A stretch of DNA of 35,522 bases from a virus, in IMG/VR virus record IMGVR_UViG_3300025853_000293, positions 1 to 35,522 of that record. One strand, given 5' to 3'. How positions within the stretch are numbered: position 1 is the first letter of the stretch; every line of letters starts with the position of its first letter. Below, one piece after another: positions 5,662-12,956 of the stretch. The position numbers and the translations under genes were made by a program. The notes below the pieces were generated by a model, which saw only the letters and a list, made by a program, of their open reading frames with translations, made no database searches and was not told the DNA's origin.

Positions 5662-6479
5662 GCGTCAGGCCCTTCAAGCTTGCTGACGAGGTAGTCGCCA
5701 TGGCAACGCTGCGGATAACACCAGCAGCCAAGGACCTTGCCTTCGAGTTCGGCAATGCGGGAATGAAGGCTAAATTTCCGAGCAAAGAAAATTTCGTAGG
5801 AATCGCAAACGGTGTCGCGGTCTCCATCTGCAGGCATCTCAAATGGATTACCCCAGTCGCTCTGGCGATCAATGCGAAGGAATCGACCGGTTTGGCGGGC
5901 CCAGGCAAGCAAGGACTGATCCCCATCGGCGTGCATGTTGGCGACGACAGTGCCGCCAGCCTCAACGATTGCCTTGCGCTCCAGCTCTGATTCAGACCAC
6001 TTGGGCTCGACCGATGCGACCGGAGAAGAAGCGGCAGGTTGTGGCTTCGTCTCTTGAACAGCGCGAGTGACGATGGCCTCAGTGAGCTTGCCGCCGTTTT
6101 CCTCCTCGGCAATGTCCTGAGCCTTGGCGTAGGCAGCAACGAGGGTTTCGTCGTCGTTCTTGACAGAGACCAGCGGGCGAAGGTGCGCCTCTGGCATGTC
6201 GCCAATTTTGAAGTTCCGCCCAGATGGGCGGAGGTCTTGCAACTTCGCTTCAACACGGGCGGCCCCGAGCTGCTTTTCAATCGTTCTGGCGTGCAGCTCT
6301 GGAAACTCCTCCATGCAGCAAGCGGCGAAGCTTCGATAGCCGAGAGCCTTCCAGCCTTTGCGGCGATCTAGGTCGTAGACGCGAGCGCGAACGGTGTTGA
6401 TCCCGCGCTTGATGTCGCTGACGGCTTGACGAGCTTCAAGCTCGGTCATGTCGGGAGCGACTGCGATTTCTTCAGCCAT
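5658..6479 (-). CDS. DUF4326 domain protein with N-terminal helical domain
   Basis: A 273-residue protein using the ATG at 6479; upstream in-frame starts would add ten residues without a better ribosome site. Residues 15-80 form a helical region with KGWKALGYRSFAACC, the 'W-x-x-L-G-Y-x-S' pattern seen in phage and plasmid regulators and DUF3102-like proteins. A Lys/Pro/Ala-rich linker covers about 145-165. Residues 200-267 match DUF4326: RIDRQSDWGNPFEMP, DGDRDTV, and GKVLGCWCYPQRCHGDYL, with conserved W-G-N-P-F and C-W-C / C-H-G-D. DUF4326 has no firm biochemical role; nucleic-acid or nucleotide binding is usually suggested. It is preceded by the dyad-rich region 6480-6786, which probably carries its promoter. 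Confidence 0.75.
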   Translation of the reverse strand: MAEEIAVAPDMTELEARQAVSDIKRGINTVRARVYDLDRRKGWKALGYRSFAACCMEEFPELHARTIEKQLGAARVEAKLQDLRPSGRNFKIGDMPEAHLRPLVSVKNDDETLVAAYAKAQDIAEEENGGKLTEAIVTRAVQETKPQPAASSPVASVEPKWSESELERKAIVEAGGTVVANMHADGDQSLLAWARQTGRFLRIDRQSDWGNPFEMPADGDRDTVCDSYEIFFARKFSLHSRIAELEGKVLGCWCYPQRCHGDYLVSKLEGPDA

Positions 6480-6786
6480 AAAAACCATAATGCCAGTCAA
6501 CGGTAGCACACTTATGCGCCGAATTTCGCGTTTCGATGCGTTATTACGGCCTTACACCGCCGTTACGGTGACCGTAAGGCCGAAATCGACTGCAGCACCT
6601 GGGATCTCCCCTAATACCTTACAATACTTACACTTAAATAGATATATATATATAGAGAGAGCCCCCTCTCCCTTTTTTACTTTTTGTCTATTGATCTAGG
6701 GGGGTATATCCCCCCTCCGAAAGCGTAAGATCGTAATTTTCGCCCAAACCCATTGCAGCGCAACGGATCTGGTGGGTGTAATTTCC
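6480..6786. other. Intergenic regulatory region with strong hairpin
   Basis: About 307 bases lie between the DUF4326 start and the primase stop, with no credible gene. They contain the nested dyad at 6547-6582, an AT tract TATATATATATA near 6643-6655, a GAGAG/CTCTC hairpin followed by T-rich sequence at about 6656-6685 (a possible weak plus-strand terminator without an obvious transcript), and a G6/C6 hairpin AGGGGGG-TATAT-CCCCCCT at 6698-6716. The last is not followed by a T run on either strand, so it is not a canonical terminator, but it may act as a transcript end or processing signal after the primase gene. Confidence 0.45.
6547..6582. promoter_or_regulatory. Nested dyad, operator candidate
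   Basis: A 9-bp inverted repeat CGGCCTTAC / GTAAGGCCG (6547-6555, 6574-6582) encloses a tighter perfect dyad TTACGGTGACCGTAA (6563-6577, seven-base arms around one base). TTACG-type half-sites also recur nearby (ATTACGG at 6544, CCTTACAATACTTACA at 6619-6634, CTTACGCC near 6783). It lies 68-104 bases upstream of the DUF4326 start at 6479. This looks like a repressor operator; the RHH proteins at 4818 and 9279 are the obvious candidates to bind it. Confidence 0.5.
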
Positions 6787-9282
6787 TTACGCCAAGCTCG
6801 ACGCTGGGATTTTCACCGCTCTGGACGAATTTCCCGCTCCACTGAAGTGTGTGACGCCTGCGCGACTGGCTCCGGGCAATCTGAGCAGCACCGTAGGCCA
6901 ACAATTCGCCCAAGCAGTGTCTTTAAGGATGCCTGCAATGCCTTGCGCAGAATTTGAAACGAATATTTCTGGCGGAACAATCTTGATTCCATTGCGTCCA
7001 AGAATTGCTTTTGCCTGGTTGTAATCCACGTCCGGGTCATGCGATCGGGCCATGCTGATGTCGACCAATTCGCCGATTGAACGCGAAACGGTTCGATCAC
7101 CCTCCACTCGAAGCTGGGCTTGCATAATTCGTTCAATGCAGGCTTGCTCGTCGGTTTTTTCGCTTGCTTGGCTGTAGGGCTCCCAGTCGTTTTGGTTGAT
7201 GAGCTGAAGCGCTTGATCGTCTGTTGGCGCATCGTCATACATGAGACACCACGCACCAGCGAGGAGCGTGCCGTATTGATCGCCCATCCGTTGGCTTTCA
7301 AATTGCTCTGCAGCAACGCGACGGAAGGTGTCAATGGACTCCCGCACGACTGGAATCATCGCCACCATGCGGGCCTGAAGCCTGCGCCCGATGTCTTCAT
7401 TGATATGCGTGGTGAGATCGCGCTCCAGGGCCTTCCAACGCTCGCTGCGTTCCTTGGCTGATGCGATGGCTTCTTTGGGATTTAGGAGCGTGAGCTGAAC
7501 GAAACGTGTCTTGTCAGCGCCTTGCTTGAGTGCGGTTGCGATCGATGACATAAAGAACATCGATCTGATGGTGAAGGATTGAATGTTGCCGTCTGGGCTG
7601 CCCTTTAGGAGGTTGGCGCGTGATTCAAAGGATGCGATGCGCGCGAGTGATAGCACCTGCTGAACGCGCTGCTGATCGTGGCGTTCATTGGATTCAAATT
7701 CATCGAACACCACTGGTCGAGCGTCCGACCGAAGTGCCTGACGGATGCCGGCTTCGGTGGTGTTACCGACGACTGTGAGGCCAATATCGCCGAGTAGAGG
7801 GGAGAGAAAGCCTTCTAGAACCGTGGACTTACCAGAACCGGCACCAGCTGTAAGCCAGGCATGGGGGCGCCATTGGAGGACACCGCAGATTGGTGCGAGA
7901 GCGGCCCAGCCAGCGAGGAGCATGCCTGATGCTGGGACTTCCCAAAGAAAGCGCTCAGCGATTTCAACTATGTGGAAGGACTCATCGCAGGTGAGTGGAT
8001 TTGAGATGTCTGGGCCTTCGAGTTCGGAAAGGCGCTGATAGATGAAGCGACTGCCTTTGAGGCGCTGAGAGCTTGGCTGAGCGCGACCATTAACGAGTAG
8101 GCGATCACCGAGGTGCAGGACGGAGCGACCGTCATCCCACCAGGCACCACGACCGCGAATGAAGGAAGGGTTGTATGTGCCGACCTTGTAAGAGCGCTGG
8201 AAGAGTGCGGATGCTGCTGCAGTCCAGTTGACGCCAGTGCGTGACGGGTAAATGGTTTCCCAGTAAGGAAGAGTTGCTAGGGCGCAGAGGTTGACACCTG
8301 AGTGTGAACCACGGGAGATGGAGATGACCTGGCCACTGCTCCAGGGTTGGTAATAGAAGTTGTTGCCATCAAAACCGAGGCATGTGAAGTGAGCTTCTGC
8401 TTCTGCGATGGGCTCTGGATCTAGCTGCGGTTCGGGATCTGGTTCGGGTTCAGGTTCAGGTTCGGGCGCTGATATTGGATCGCTGAGATTTGAGGAGATG
8501 TATGCGAGTGCTTCTTCTGATGTCCAGGTTGCGTCGGCGAGATCCCAGCCTTCTGGAGCATCTGATGGTGGGCTGACGATACGAACACGCTCGGCACCTT
8601 CTCTGATGAGCTTGGCGGCGAGTTTTGCCATGGCTTCACGGCCTGGCTGATCGGCATCGGGCCAGAGGATGACGCGACGGCCGACGAGGGGCGACCAATC
8701 TGCTTTATTGATTGCTTTGCAACCTGATGGCCAGGTTGTGATGAGCTGGCCAGGGAATAGGAGTGCTGCTGCGTCGGCGGTCTTTTCGCCTTCAACGACG
8801 ATTACGGGATCTGCAGGACGAGATAAGAGGTCTTCGAGATTCAGCAGTGGTCTTGGCGCTGGTGGTGCTTTGAAGCGCCATTGACTGCCATCCCATGAGA
8901 TGGGGCGAATGTTTTTACCTGGGAAGCGAGCAACGATGAAGGTGCTGGAGTAGTGCCAGACGTTTTCAGCGCCCGAGGTAGGTGGTGTGGTCGGCACGTT
9001 GAGGTAGGAGCGGATACGTGATACGGATTCAGTGAATGACCAGCCGGTGGAGCGCATGAGGAGATCCATGCCGGAGCCGGCGCCACCGTTTTGATTGCGA
9101 CCACCGCATTGGTTGCAGAACCAGGAGCCAGTGCCATCGCGATCGTCGAAGCGGTAGCGATCTTTGCCGCCACAGAGGGGGCAGGGCTGATGCTTATCGG
9201 AGAGCTGCTCTGGGGTGAGGGCGCAGAAGTGTGACAGCAAGTCTGGCCACCTGCCGCTGGCGAGATCTTGGATATCGGTCAT
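6787..9282 (-). CDS. Primase-helicase (zinc ribbon, Toprim, AAA+ ATPase)
   Basis: An 831-residue multidomain replication protein. Residues 34-59 form a zinc ribbon (CPLCGGKDRYRF ... WFCNQCG; C34, C37, C56, C59) as in P4-type and DnaG-type primases. A Toprim region follows, with VVEGEKTADA at 162-171 (E164) and LWPDADQPG at 206-214 (D209, D211). A Pro/Glu/Asp linker spans 273-291. The C-terminal half has a DUF927-like helicase region: GMLLAGWAALAPICGVLQWR at 453-472, Walker A GAGSGKST at 480-487 and Walker B RPVVFDEFE at 522-530. It probably primes and unwinds phage DNA. Its start overlaps the stop of the small RHH gene by four bases (ATGA). The leftward promoter at 9461-9488 should drive it. 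Confidence 0.88.
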   Translation of the reverse strand: MTDIQDLASGRWPDLLSHFCALTPEQLSDKHQPCPLCGGKDRYRFDDRDGTGSWFCNQCGGRNQNGGAGSGMDLLMRSTGWSFTESVSRIRSYLNVPTTPPTSGAENVWHYSSTFIVARFPGKNIRPISWDGSQWRFKAPPAPRPLLNLEDLLSRPADPVIVVEGEKTADAAALLFPGQLITTWPSGCKAINKADWSPLVGRRVILWPDADQPGREAMAKLAAKLIREGAERVRIVSPPSDAPEGWDLADATWTSEEALAYISSNLSDPISAPEPEPEPEPDPEPQLDPEPIAEAEAHFTCLGFDGNNFYYQPWSSGQVISISRGSHSGVNLCALATLPYWETIYPSRTGVNWTAAASALFQRSYKVGTYNPSFIRGRGAWWDDGRSVLHLGDRLLVNGRAQPSSQRLKGSRFIYQRLSELEGPDISNPLTCDESFHIVEIAERFLWEVPASGMLLAGWAALAPICGVLQWRPHAWLTAGAGSGKSTVLEGFLSPLLGDIGLTVVGNTTEAGIRQALRSDARPVVFDEFESNERHDQQRVQQVLSLARIASFESRANLLKGSPDGNIQSFTIRSMFFMSSIATALKQGADKTRFVQLTLLNPKEAIASAKERSERWKALERDLTTHINEDIGRRLQARMVAMIPVVRESIDTFRRVAAEQFESQRMGDQYGTLLAGAWCLMYDDAPTDDQALQLINQNDWEPYSQASEKTDEQACIERIMQAQLRVEGDRTVSRSIGELVDISMARSHDPDVDYNQAKAILGRNGIKIVPPEIFVSNSAQGIAGILKDTAWANCWPTVLLRLPGASRAGVTHFSGAGNSSRAVKIPASSLA
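8410..8466 (-). repeat. Pro-Glu hexanucleotide repeat in the primase linker
   Basis: The linker between Toprim and ATPase domains is encoded by near-perfect six-base repeats (GAACCT/GAACCA type on the coding strand), giving PEPEPEPEPDPEPQLDPEP. Such tracts form extended, length-variable spacers. Slippage between related genomes would change linker length without a frameshift. Confidence 0.8.
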
Positions 9283-9419
9283 GCGTCCCCGCGCTGCATG
9301 GCCTGTTGAATAAGGAGTCTTATATAAGAAGTACGAGACATAGAGTCGCCTCGCTTCAGGTCAAGCCAGGATATCTGGAGAGCCGAGAGCCTGATGGAGA
9401 GAGGTTTTTCGAGCTTCAA
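9279..9419 (-). CDS. Small ribbon-helix-helix protein, paralogue of the 4818 gene
   Basis: With a TTG start at 9419 this is a 46-residue protein: KPLSIRL strand, then SALQISWLDLKRGD and SRTSYIRLLIQQAMQ helices, an RHH layout. A longer reading from a TTG at 9488 (69 residues) would begin exactly on the -35 element and adds non-conserved residues, so I prefer the short form. Length and sequence parallel the 46-residue protein at 4818-4958, and both end in QAMQ plus a few residues. It overlaps the primase start by four bases. As first gene of the operon, next to a promoter, it could be an autoregulator of the replication operon. The start codon remains uncertain. Confidence 0.62.
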   Translation of the reverse strand: MKLEKPLSIRLSALQISWLDLKRGDSMSRTSYIRLLIQQAMQRGDA

Positions 9420-9460
9420 CGGTTGTGGTAATGCGCATTTGTGCGCTTGCGGGCTTGCGC

Positions 9461-9488
9461 AATGTAGTCGTTTGGGATACGGTGTCAA
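9461..9488 (-). promoter_or_regulatory. Sigma70-like promoter, leftward
   Basis: On the minus strand, a consensus -35 TTGACA (9488-9483) is followed after 16 bases by TACATT (9466-9461), matching four of six -10 positions. It faces the RHH-primase operon and leaves about 40 bases of leader before the TTG at 9419. The plus-strand helicase gene starts 26 bases on the other side, so this is a divergent control region. Confidence 0.55.
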
Positions 9489-9489
9489 G

Positions 9490-9506
9490 GCTTTACCCTT
9501 TACCTA
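9490..9506 (+). promoter_or_regulatory. TTTACC direct-repeat motif upstream of the helicase gene
   Basis: GCTTTACCCTTTACCTA lies eight bases before the ATG at 9514 and matches the element upstream of the 2118 gene at 16 of 17 positions. A weaker relative, GGCTTACCTTTTATGG, overlaps the start at 11906. It could be an operator or a translational leader element. No strong Shine-Dalgarno is visible at 9514. Confidence 0.45.
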
Positions 9507-9513
9507 ATGGAAA

Positions 9514-10878
9514 ATGATGAACCTCCGCCCCTACCAGCACCAGTTAATCACCGAAATACGAGGCCGCTATCAACTCGGCGACCGCTCAGTTCTTGCCGTC
9601 TTGCCCACTGGTGGCGGCAAAACTGTGTGCTTTAGTTACATCGCTGAACAAGCTGCAATTAAGGGTAATCGCGTGTGTGTGATGGTTCATCGGGCGGAGT
9701 TGCTTGATCAAGCGAGCAAGTCAATGCCGATGCATCACGGTCTGATTGCAGCAAATCGCAGCATGGATTTGAGCCATGCGGTGCAGGTTGCATCAGTGCA
9801 AACGCTTGCAAGGCGGCTTGCTCGGTTTCCTCGTGATTTCTTTCAACTTCTGATTGTCGATGAGGCTCATCACACTACAGCTGGAACCTGGAAACAGGTT
9901 ATTGAGCATTTTTCTAGTGCGCGATTGCTTGGTGTAACTGCTACTCCAATCAGATGTGATGGCCGCGGCCTTGGTGAGAATTATCAATCAATGGTGATTG
10001 GTCCTACTGCTAAGTGGCTTACAGATAACGGCTTTTTAGCTAATGCGCGAGTTCTTGCCCCACCAGGAATTGATACAAAAGGGCTGCGGAAGAAAATGGG
10101 CGATTTTGATATGAAGCAGGCTGAAGGACTACTGCAGGAAGGGCAGGTTATGGGCGACTGCTTGACGCATTACAAGCAGCATCTATTGGGGCAGACTGCG
10201 ATTGCATTTTGCTGCTCTGTTGCGCATGCAGAAGCGGTTGCTGGATTGTTCCAGGCGAATGGTGTTGCCGCTGCAAGTATTGATGGAAAGATGGATGCAA
10301 TGCAGCGCAAACAGCTGCTGGCTTCTCTTGGTCGCGGTGAGATTAAGGTGCTCACATCGTGCTCGTTGATTGGCGAAGGCGTTGATGTGCCATCTGTTGG
10401 TGGATGCATTCTTTTGCGGCCTACCCAAAGTGTTGCGCTTCACCTTCAGATGATTGGCCGATGCCTTAGGCCATCACCGGGAAAAGCAAAAGCAGTTGTA
10501 CTTGATCACGTTGGAAACACGCTCAGGCTTGGGCATCACCTTGAGGATCGTGAATGGAGTTTAGATGGCAAGAAAAAGCGCGATTCAGAGCGCGTTCCAT
10601 CGGTCAAGGTATGCCCGGAATGCTTTGCTGCTATGGCCAGTCAGGTCAGCAGCTGTGAGCAGTGTGGCTATGAATTCAAGCCAGAGCGAAGAGAACTTGA
10701 AGTTGTGCCTGGTCAACTGCAGGAGCTAACAGCAGAAGCAGCTGCGAGGTCAAGAAAGAGAGAGCAAGCAATGGCTAGAAGCTTTGCTGAGCTGCAAGAG
10801 ATCGAGAAAAAGCGCGGTTACAAACCAGGGTGGGCTCGGATGGTTATGAAATCGCGATCCAAGAGCAGCCGGGTATAG
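9514..10878 (+). CDS. Superfamily 2 DNA helicase, RadD/UvsW-like
   Basis: A 454-residue DEAH-type helicase. RPYQHQL at 5-11 is the Q-motif region; Walker A PTGGGKT is at 31-37, DEAH at 116-119 and TATP (motif III) at 142-145. The second RecA-like domain includes CCSVAHAEAVA, IGEGVDVPSV and motif VI QMIGRCLRP at 312-320. A C-terminal zinc knuckle uses C367, C370, C381 and C384, followed by a basic helical tail. This combination resembles RadD (YejH), which acts in recombination intermediates and fork repair. It is the first gene of the rightward early operon. Two ATGs are adjacent; the first (9514) is taken. Confidence 0.9.
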   Translation: MMNLRPYQHQLITEIRGRYQLGDRSVLAVLPTGGGKTVCFSYIAEQAAIKGNRVCVMVHRAELLDQASKSMPMHHGLIAANRSMDLSHAVQVASVQTLARRLARFPRDFFQLLIVDEAHHTTAGTWKQVIEHFSSARLLGVTATPIRCDGRGLGENYQSMVIGPTAKWLTDNGFLANARVLAPPGIDTKGLRKKMGDFDMKQAEGLLQEGQVMGDCLTHYKQHLLGQTAIAFCCSVAHAEAVAGLFQANGVAAASIDGKMDAMQRKQLLASLGRGEIKVLTSCSLIGEGVDVPSVGGCILLRPTQSVALHLQMIGRCLRPSPGKAKAVVLDHVGNTLRLGHHLEDREWSLDGKKKRDSERVPSVKVCPECFAAMASQVSSCEQCGYEFKPERRELEVVPGQLQELTAEAAARSRKREQAMARSFAELQEIEKKRGYKPGWARMVMKSRSKSSRV

Positions 10879-10999
10879 CTAAGCACTTGTACCTACTGCC
10901 TGCGCTCAGTAATTTAAAACTGTCACCGCAGCTTCTGCTTTGGACTGGAAGACCGGCATTGAGATTTGCGCCGCTTACATCGGGGTGTGCTCAGCAATT

Positions 11000-11287
11000 T
11001 TATGGGTCACTTGGCTGATGATTCCCTAGCCATTGAACGATGGCCCATTCCCTTGAGTCCGACCAGAAGTGCTGAGCGCGATACCAGGTGATCCAGTCTC
11101 TATGGCCTTTTGACGAATTGCAGGCTAAGCAGCAAGATATTACGTTATGCGATTCAGCTGTGCCACCAAGCGCCTTTGGGATTATGTGGTCAAGTGTGCC
11201 AGATCTACCGAGAGGTTCACCGCAGTAAGCGCATTCAAAATTCCAAGCCAGGTGAATTTGATCTCTTTTATTGCGAGGTAGACGCAT
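11000..11287 (-). CDS. HNH endonuclease (homing-type), first copy
   Basis: A 95-residue HNH nuclease from the ATG at 11287 (an upstream start at 11314 is possible). It shows ECAYCGEPLG, then LDHIIPKALGG, an Asn-containing turn, and CCLACNSSKGH: the zinc Cys pairs around a DH...N core. The C terminus is Trp-rich (WITWYRAQHFW, WAIVQWL). It is leftward inside a rightward operon, between the helicase and VRR-NUC genes, which is typical of free-standing homing endonucleases. It is a paralogue of the gene at 21057-21422, with the same W-x-x-A-Q-x-x-W tail. Confidence 0.85.
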   Translation of the reverse strand: MRLPRNKRDQIHLAWNFECAYCGEPLGRSGTLDHIIPKALGGTAESHNVISCCLACNSSKGHRDWITWYRAQHFWSDSREWAIVQWLGNHQPSDP

Positions 11288-11453
11288 TATCCCACCTCGG
11301 CAAAACGTAAACACCTACATCTAAATCAATAATGTCATCATCGTCATGGATAAATTCTGACAGCTGTGAATATATGTTGGCCGGCAGTTCGTCTGCTGGT
11401 GTGTCGCTGCGAAAGATTACCTTGGCTCTTATTTCAACAAGGTGAGCCTGCAT
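11268..11453 (-). CDS. Small acidic hypothetical protein
   Basis: A 61-residue protein from the ATG at 11453, with a beta-rich start (VEIRAKVIFRSDTPADEL) and an acidic stretch IHDDDDIIDLDVGVYVLP. Function unknown. Its 3' end overlaps the HNH start by about 20 bases, so the two would be cotranscribed leftward. It lies divergent from the VRR-NUC gene at 11502. It reads like a natural small beta/alpha protein rather than a shadow, as no rightward gene overlaps it. Confidence 0.5.
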   Translation of the reverse strand: MQAHLVEIRAKVIFRSDTPADELPANIYSQLSEFIHDDDDIIDLDVGVYVLPRWDNASTSQ

Positions 11454-11501
11454 GATCGCAGTGCAGCTTGCAATACGGTAGCGAGTGGTACATTGAATCC
11501 C

Positions 11502-11876
11502 ATGAGCGAAACGCTAATTCAGCAGCAAATACGACTTGCATTGGGCAAGTTTGGCTGGGTTCGTATGTTTCGGAATAATTCAGGCAAGCTTCCTGATCCG
11601 AGGACCGGCAGGTGGGTTGAATTTGGCGTTGGTAGTCCTGGTGGTGGTGATTTGATTGGATGGCGGACCGTGAAGATTACGCCAGACATGGTCGGGCAGG
11701 AGATTGCTCAGTTTGTAAGCCTTGAGGTGAAGACAGCTACGGGGCGAGTCAGGCCAGAGCAGGAAAACTGGAAGCGCGTGGTTTTGAGCAGTGGTGGCGT
11801 TGCTGCGATCGTGCGCAGCGCCGAAGATGCTGTGAGAATTATGAAAGACATTGCGCTTAAGCCGGATGCGCGCTAG
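11502..11876 (+). CDS. VRR-NUC (PD-(D/E)XK) nuclease
   Basis: A 124-residue stand-alone VRR-NUC nuclease. The core is VEFGVGSPGGGDLIGW (D50), then SLEVKTATGR (E75, K77), PEQENW (Q87) and GGVAAIVRSAEDA. These are the signature positions of the family, found in FAN1 and many phages, where it acts on branched or nicked DNA. The length fits the single-domain phage form. I choose the ATG at 11502; the upstream in-frame sequence lacks family similarity. It sits between an HNH insert and small hypothetical genes in the rightward operon. Confidence 0.88.
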   Translation: MSETLIQQQIRLALGKFGWVRMFRNNSGKLPDPRTGRWVEFGVGSPGGGDLIGWRTVKITPDMVGQEIAQFVSLEVKTATGRVRPEQENWKRVVLSSGGVAAIVRSAEDAVRIMKDIALKPDAR

Positions 11877-11905
11877 GCTTTGTCGGCCACGAAGGCTTAC
11901 CTTTT

Positions 11906-12133
11906 ATGGATTGGACCAAGATTCTTCAAGATGCTGGGGTGCCAGAGTCTCCCGGTCGTCTTGATGCTTTGCGAAGAATGAACCAGACCCGACGCTTCAA
12001 AGCGACGGTGAGGAGCACTTCGACAAAGCTTCTCAGAAACATTGAAGTCAATGCCAGAGATTATTCTGATGCATTGATTCAGGTTCGCGGAATGCTTCGC
12101 GGCCACACACTTGTTCGCCTTGCTGAGGATTGA
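11906..12133 (+). CDS. Hypothetical protein
   Basis: A 75-residue basic protein (MDWTKILQDAGVPESPGRLD, then ARDYSDALIQVRGMLRGH). It is predicted helical with no recognisable motif; a small DNA-associated role is possible but unsupported. The start is preceded by GAAGG and by GGCTTACCTTTT, which resembles the TTTACC motif at 9490. It ends two bases before the GTG of the next gene. Confidence 0.6.
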   Translation: MDWTKILQDAGVPESPGRLDALRRMNQTRRFKATVRSTSTKLLRNIEVNARDYSDALIQVRGMLRGHTLVRLAED

Positions 12134-12135
12134 CT

Positions 12136-12264
12136 GTGTCCAACAAAGTTTCGGATTTTATCGCTTTTGTGCTTGCGGTTATTACTCTTGGCGCCATCGG
12201 TGCTGAGGTGATGGCACATCATTCCTCGCTTCACGATCCTTACCACGAAGAAATTAACGAATGA
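12136..12264 (+). CDS. Small single-span membrane protein
   Basis: A 42-residue protein with a GTG start, preceded by GAGG nine bases upstream. Residues 5-26 (VSDFIAFVLAVITLGAIGAE) form one hydrophobic span, followed by a short His/Asp/Glu-rich tail. Its last four bases (ATGA) overlap the next start. Function unknown; small membrane proteins in early phage operons sometimes act on the host envelope or in superinfection exclusion. It sits away from the lysis cassette, so a holin role is unlikely. Confidence 0.6.
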   Translation: MSNKVSDFIAFVLAVITLGAIGAEVMAHHSSLHDPYHEEINE

Positions 12265-12446
12265 CTCACTTGTTCCCTGAGCAGCAAGATTGCTCAAATT
12301 GCCGTTATTGGCGCGAAAATGTATCTGAGATTGATAGTGGCAACTGCTGCCGTCACCCACCTATTCCTTGCCCTGGGCTTGGTGCTACTGCCTATGCCTG
12401 GCCGATAACCGAAAGCGGCGACTGGTGTGGAGAGTGGTGTCTATGA
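12261..12446 (+). CDS. Small Cys-rich (zinc-binding) protein
   Basis: A 61-residue protein with CSNCRYWRENV, GNCCRHPP, a Trp-Pro step and a final CGEWC. This pattern (C-x2-C-[RK]-[FY]-W ... C-R-x-P-P ... W-P-x-T ... C-G-E) is widespread in phages as a small putative zinc-binding protein without assigned function. It overlaps both neighbours by four bases (ATGA), so translation is coupled. Confidence 0.75.
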   Translation: MTHLFPEQQDCSNCRYWRENVSEIDSGNCCRHPPIPCPGLGATAYAWPITESGDWCGEWCL

Positions 12447-12637
12447 ACAATTCCAGGTACATTTTTCACTTTAAATCCCTGAATATTTATGAAATTGTTG
12501 AAGCCTCTTCCGCGCTGGAGGCAAGGCACAAGCTTTTCAATTCTGACCTTGCACCTTATTACCACGACGCTGTTCTTTTAAGCAATGAGAAACCGAATCT
12601 CTCTAGCGAAAGAAGATCGAATTTGGGATTTACGTAA
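12443..12637 (+). CDS. Hypothetical protein
   Basis: A 64-residue protein from the ATG at 12443, with GGAGAG about ten bases upstream. It starts MNNSRYIFHFKSLNIYEIVE, then has a helix ASSALEARHKLFN. The aromatic strand followed by a helix containing 'A-x-x-A' resembles small phage proteins that carry a modified amphipathic alpha/beta unit. No function is known. Its end overlaps the following HTH gene by 53 bases. Confidence 0.55.
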   Translation: MNNSRYIFHFKSLNIYEIVEASSALEARHKLFNSDLAPYYHDAVLLSNEKPNLSSERRSNLGFT

Positions 12638-12956
12638 ACAGGGTTACGACTATGACTCAATCGCAAGGATTGCAAATGTATCGCCAAGCCTGACAAGGGT
12701 TATTAGGAGGGTCAGGCGCAGACCAGCGGCTGACATGGATCCAATTAGAAGGGGTCGAAGGTCAGGATGGATGTCTGATGCTCAGATCGATGAGATCAGG
12801 CGCAGACGCTCACAGGGCGAAACCTATCTTGCGATTGCAAAATCGTTTGATGTTACTGATGGCTGCATATGGCAAATATGCAATGGCAGGACTTATGTGA
12901 CTGCAGAGTCCGACCAAGGTTATCAATTTAATTTTTCAAATCGTCTTACCGCATGA
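12585..12956 (+). CDS. Helix-turn-helix DNA-binding protein
   Basis: A 123-residue basic protein with two resolvase/Hin-like HTH units. The first is RIWDLRKQGYDYDSIARIAN (about 12-31) followed by VSPSLTRVIRR. The second is QIDEIRRRRSQGETYLAIAK (about 67-86) followed by VTDGCIWQICNGRTY. A basic linker RRRPAADMDPIRRGRRSGW joins them. Tandem HTHs suit a sequence-specific regulator or terminase-small-subunit-like binder; regulation of the early operon is the simpler guess. It overlaps the exonuclease gene by four bases. Confidence 0.7.
   Translation: MRNRISLAKEDRIWDLRKQGYDYDSIARIANVSPSLTRVIRRVRRRPAADMDPIRRGRRSGWMSDAQIDEIRRRRSQGETYLAIAKSFDVTDGCIWQICNGRTYVTAESDQGYQFNFSNRLTA

Noticed and set aside
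6677-6913. 78-residue leftward open frame at the primase 3' end
   Set aside because: It runs in a shifted frame over the end of the primase gene and crosses the G6/C6 hairpin; no sign of a genuine frameshift.
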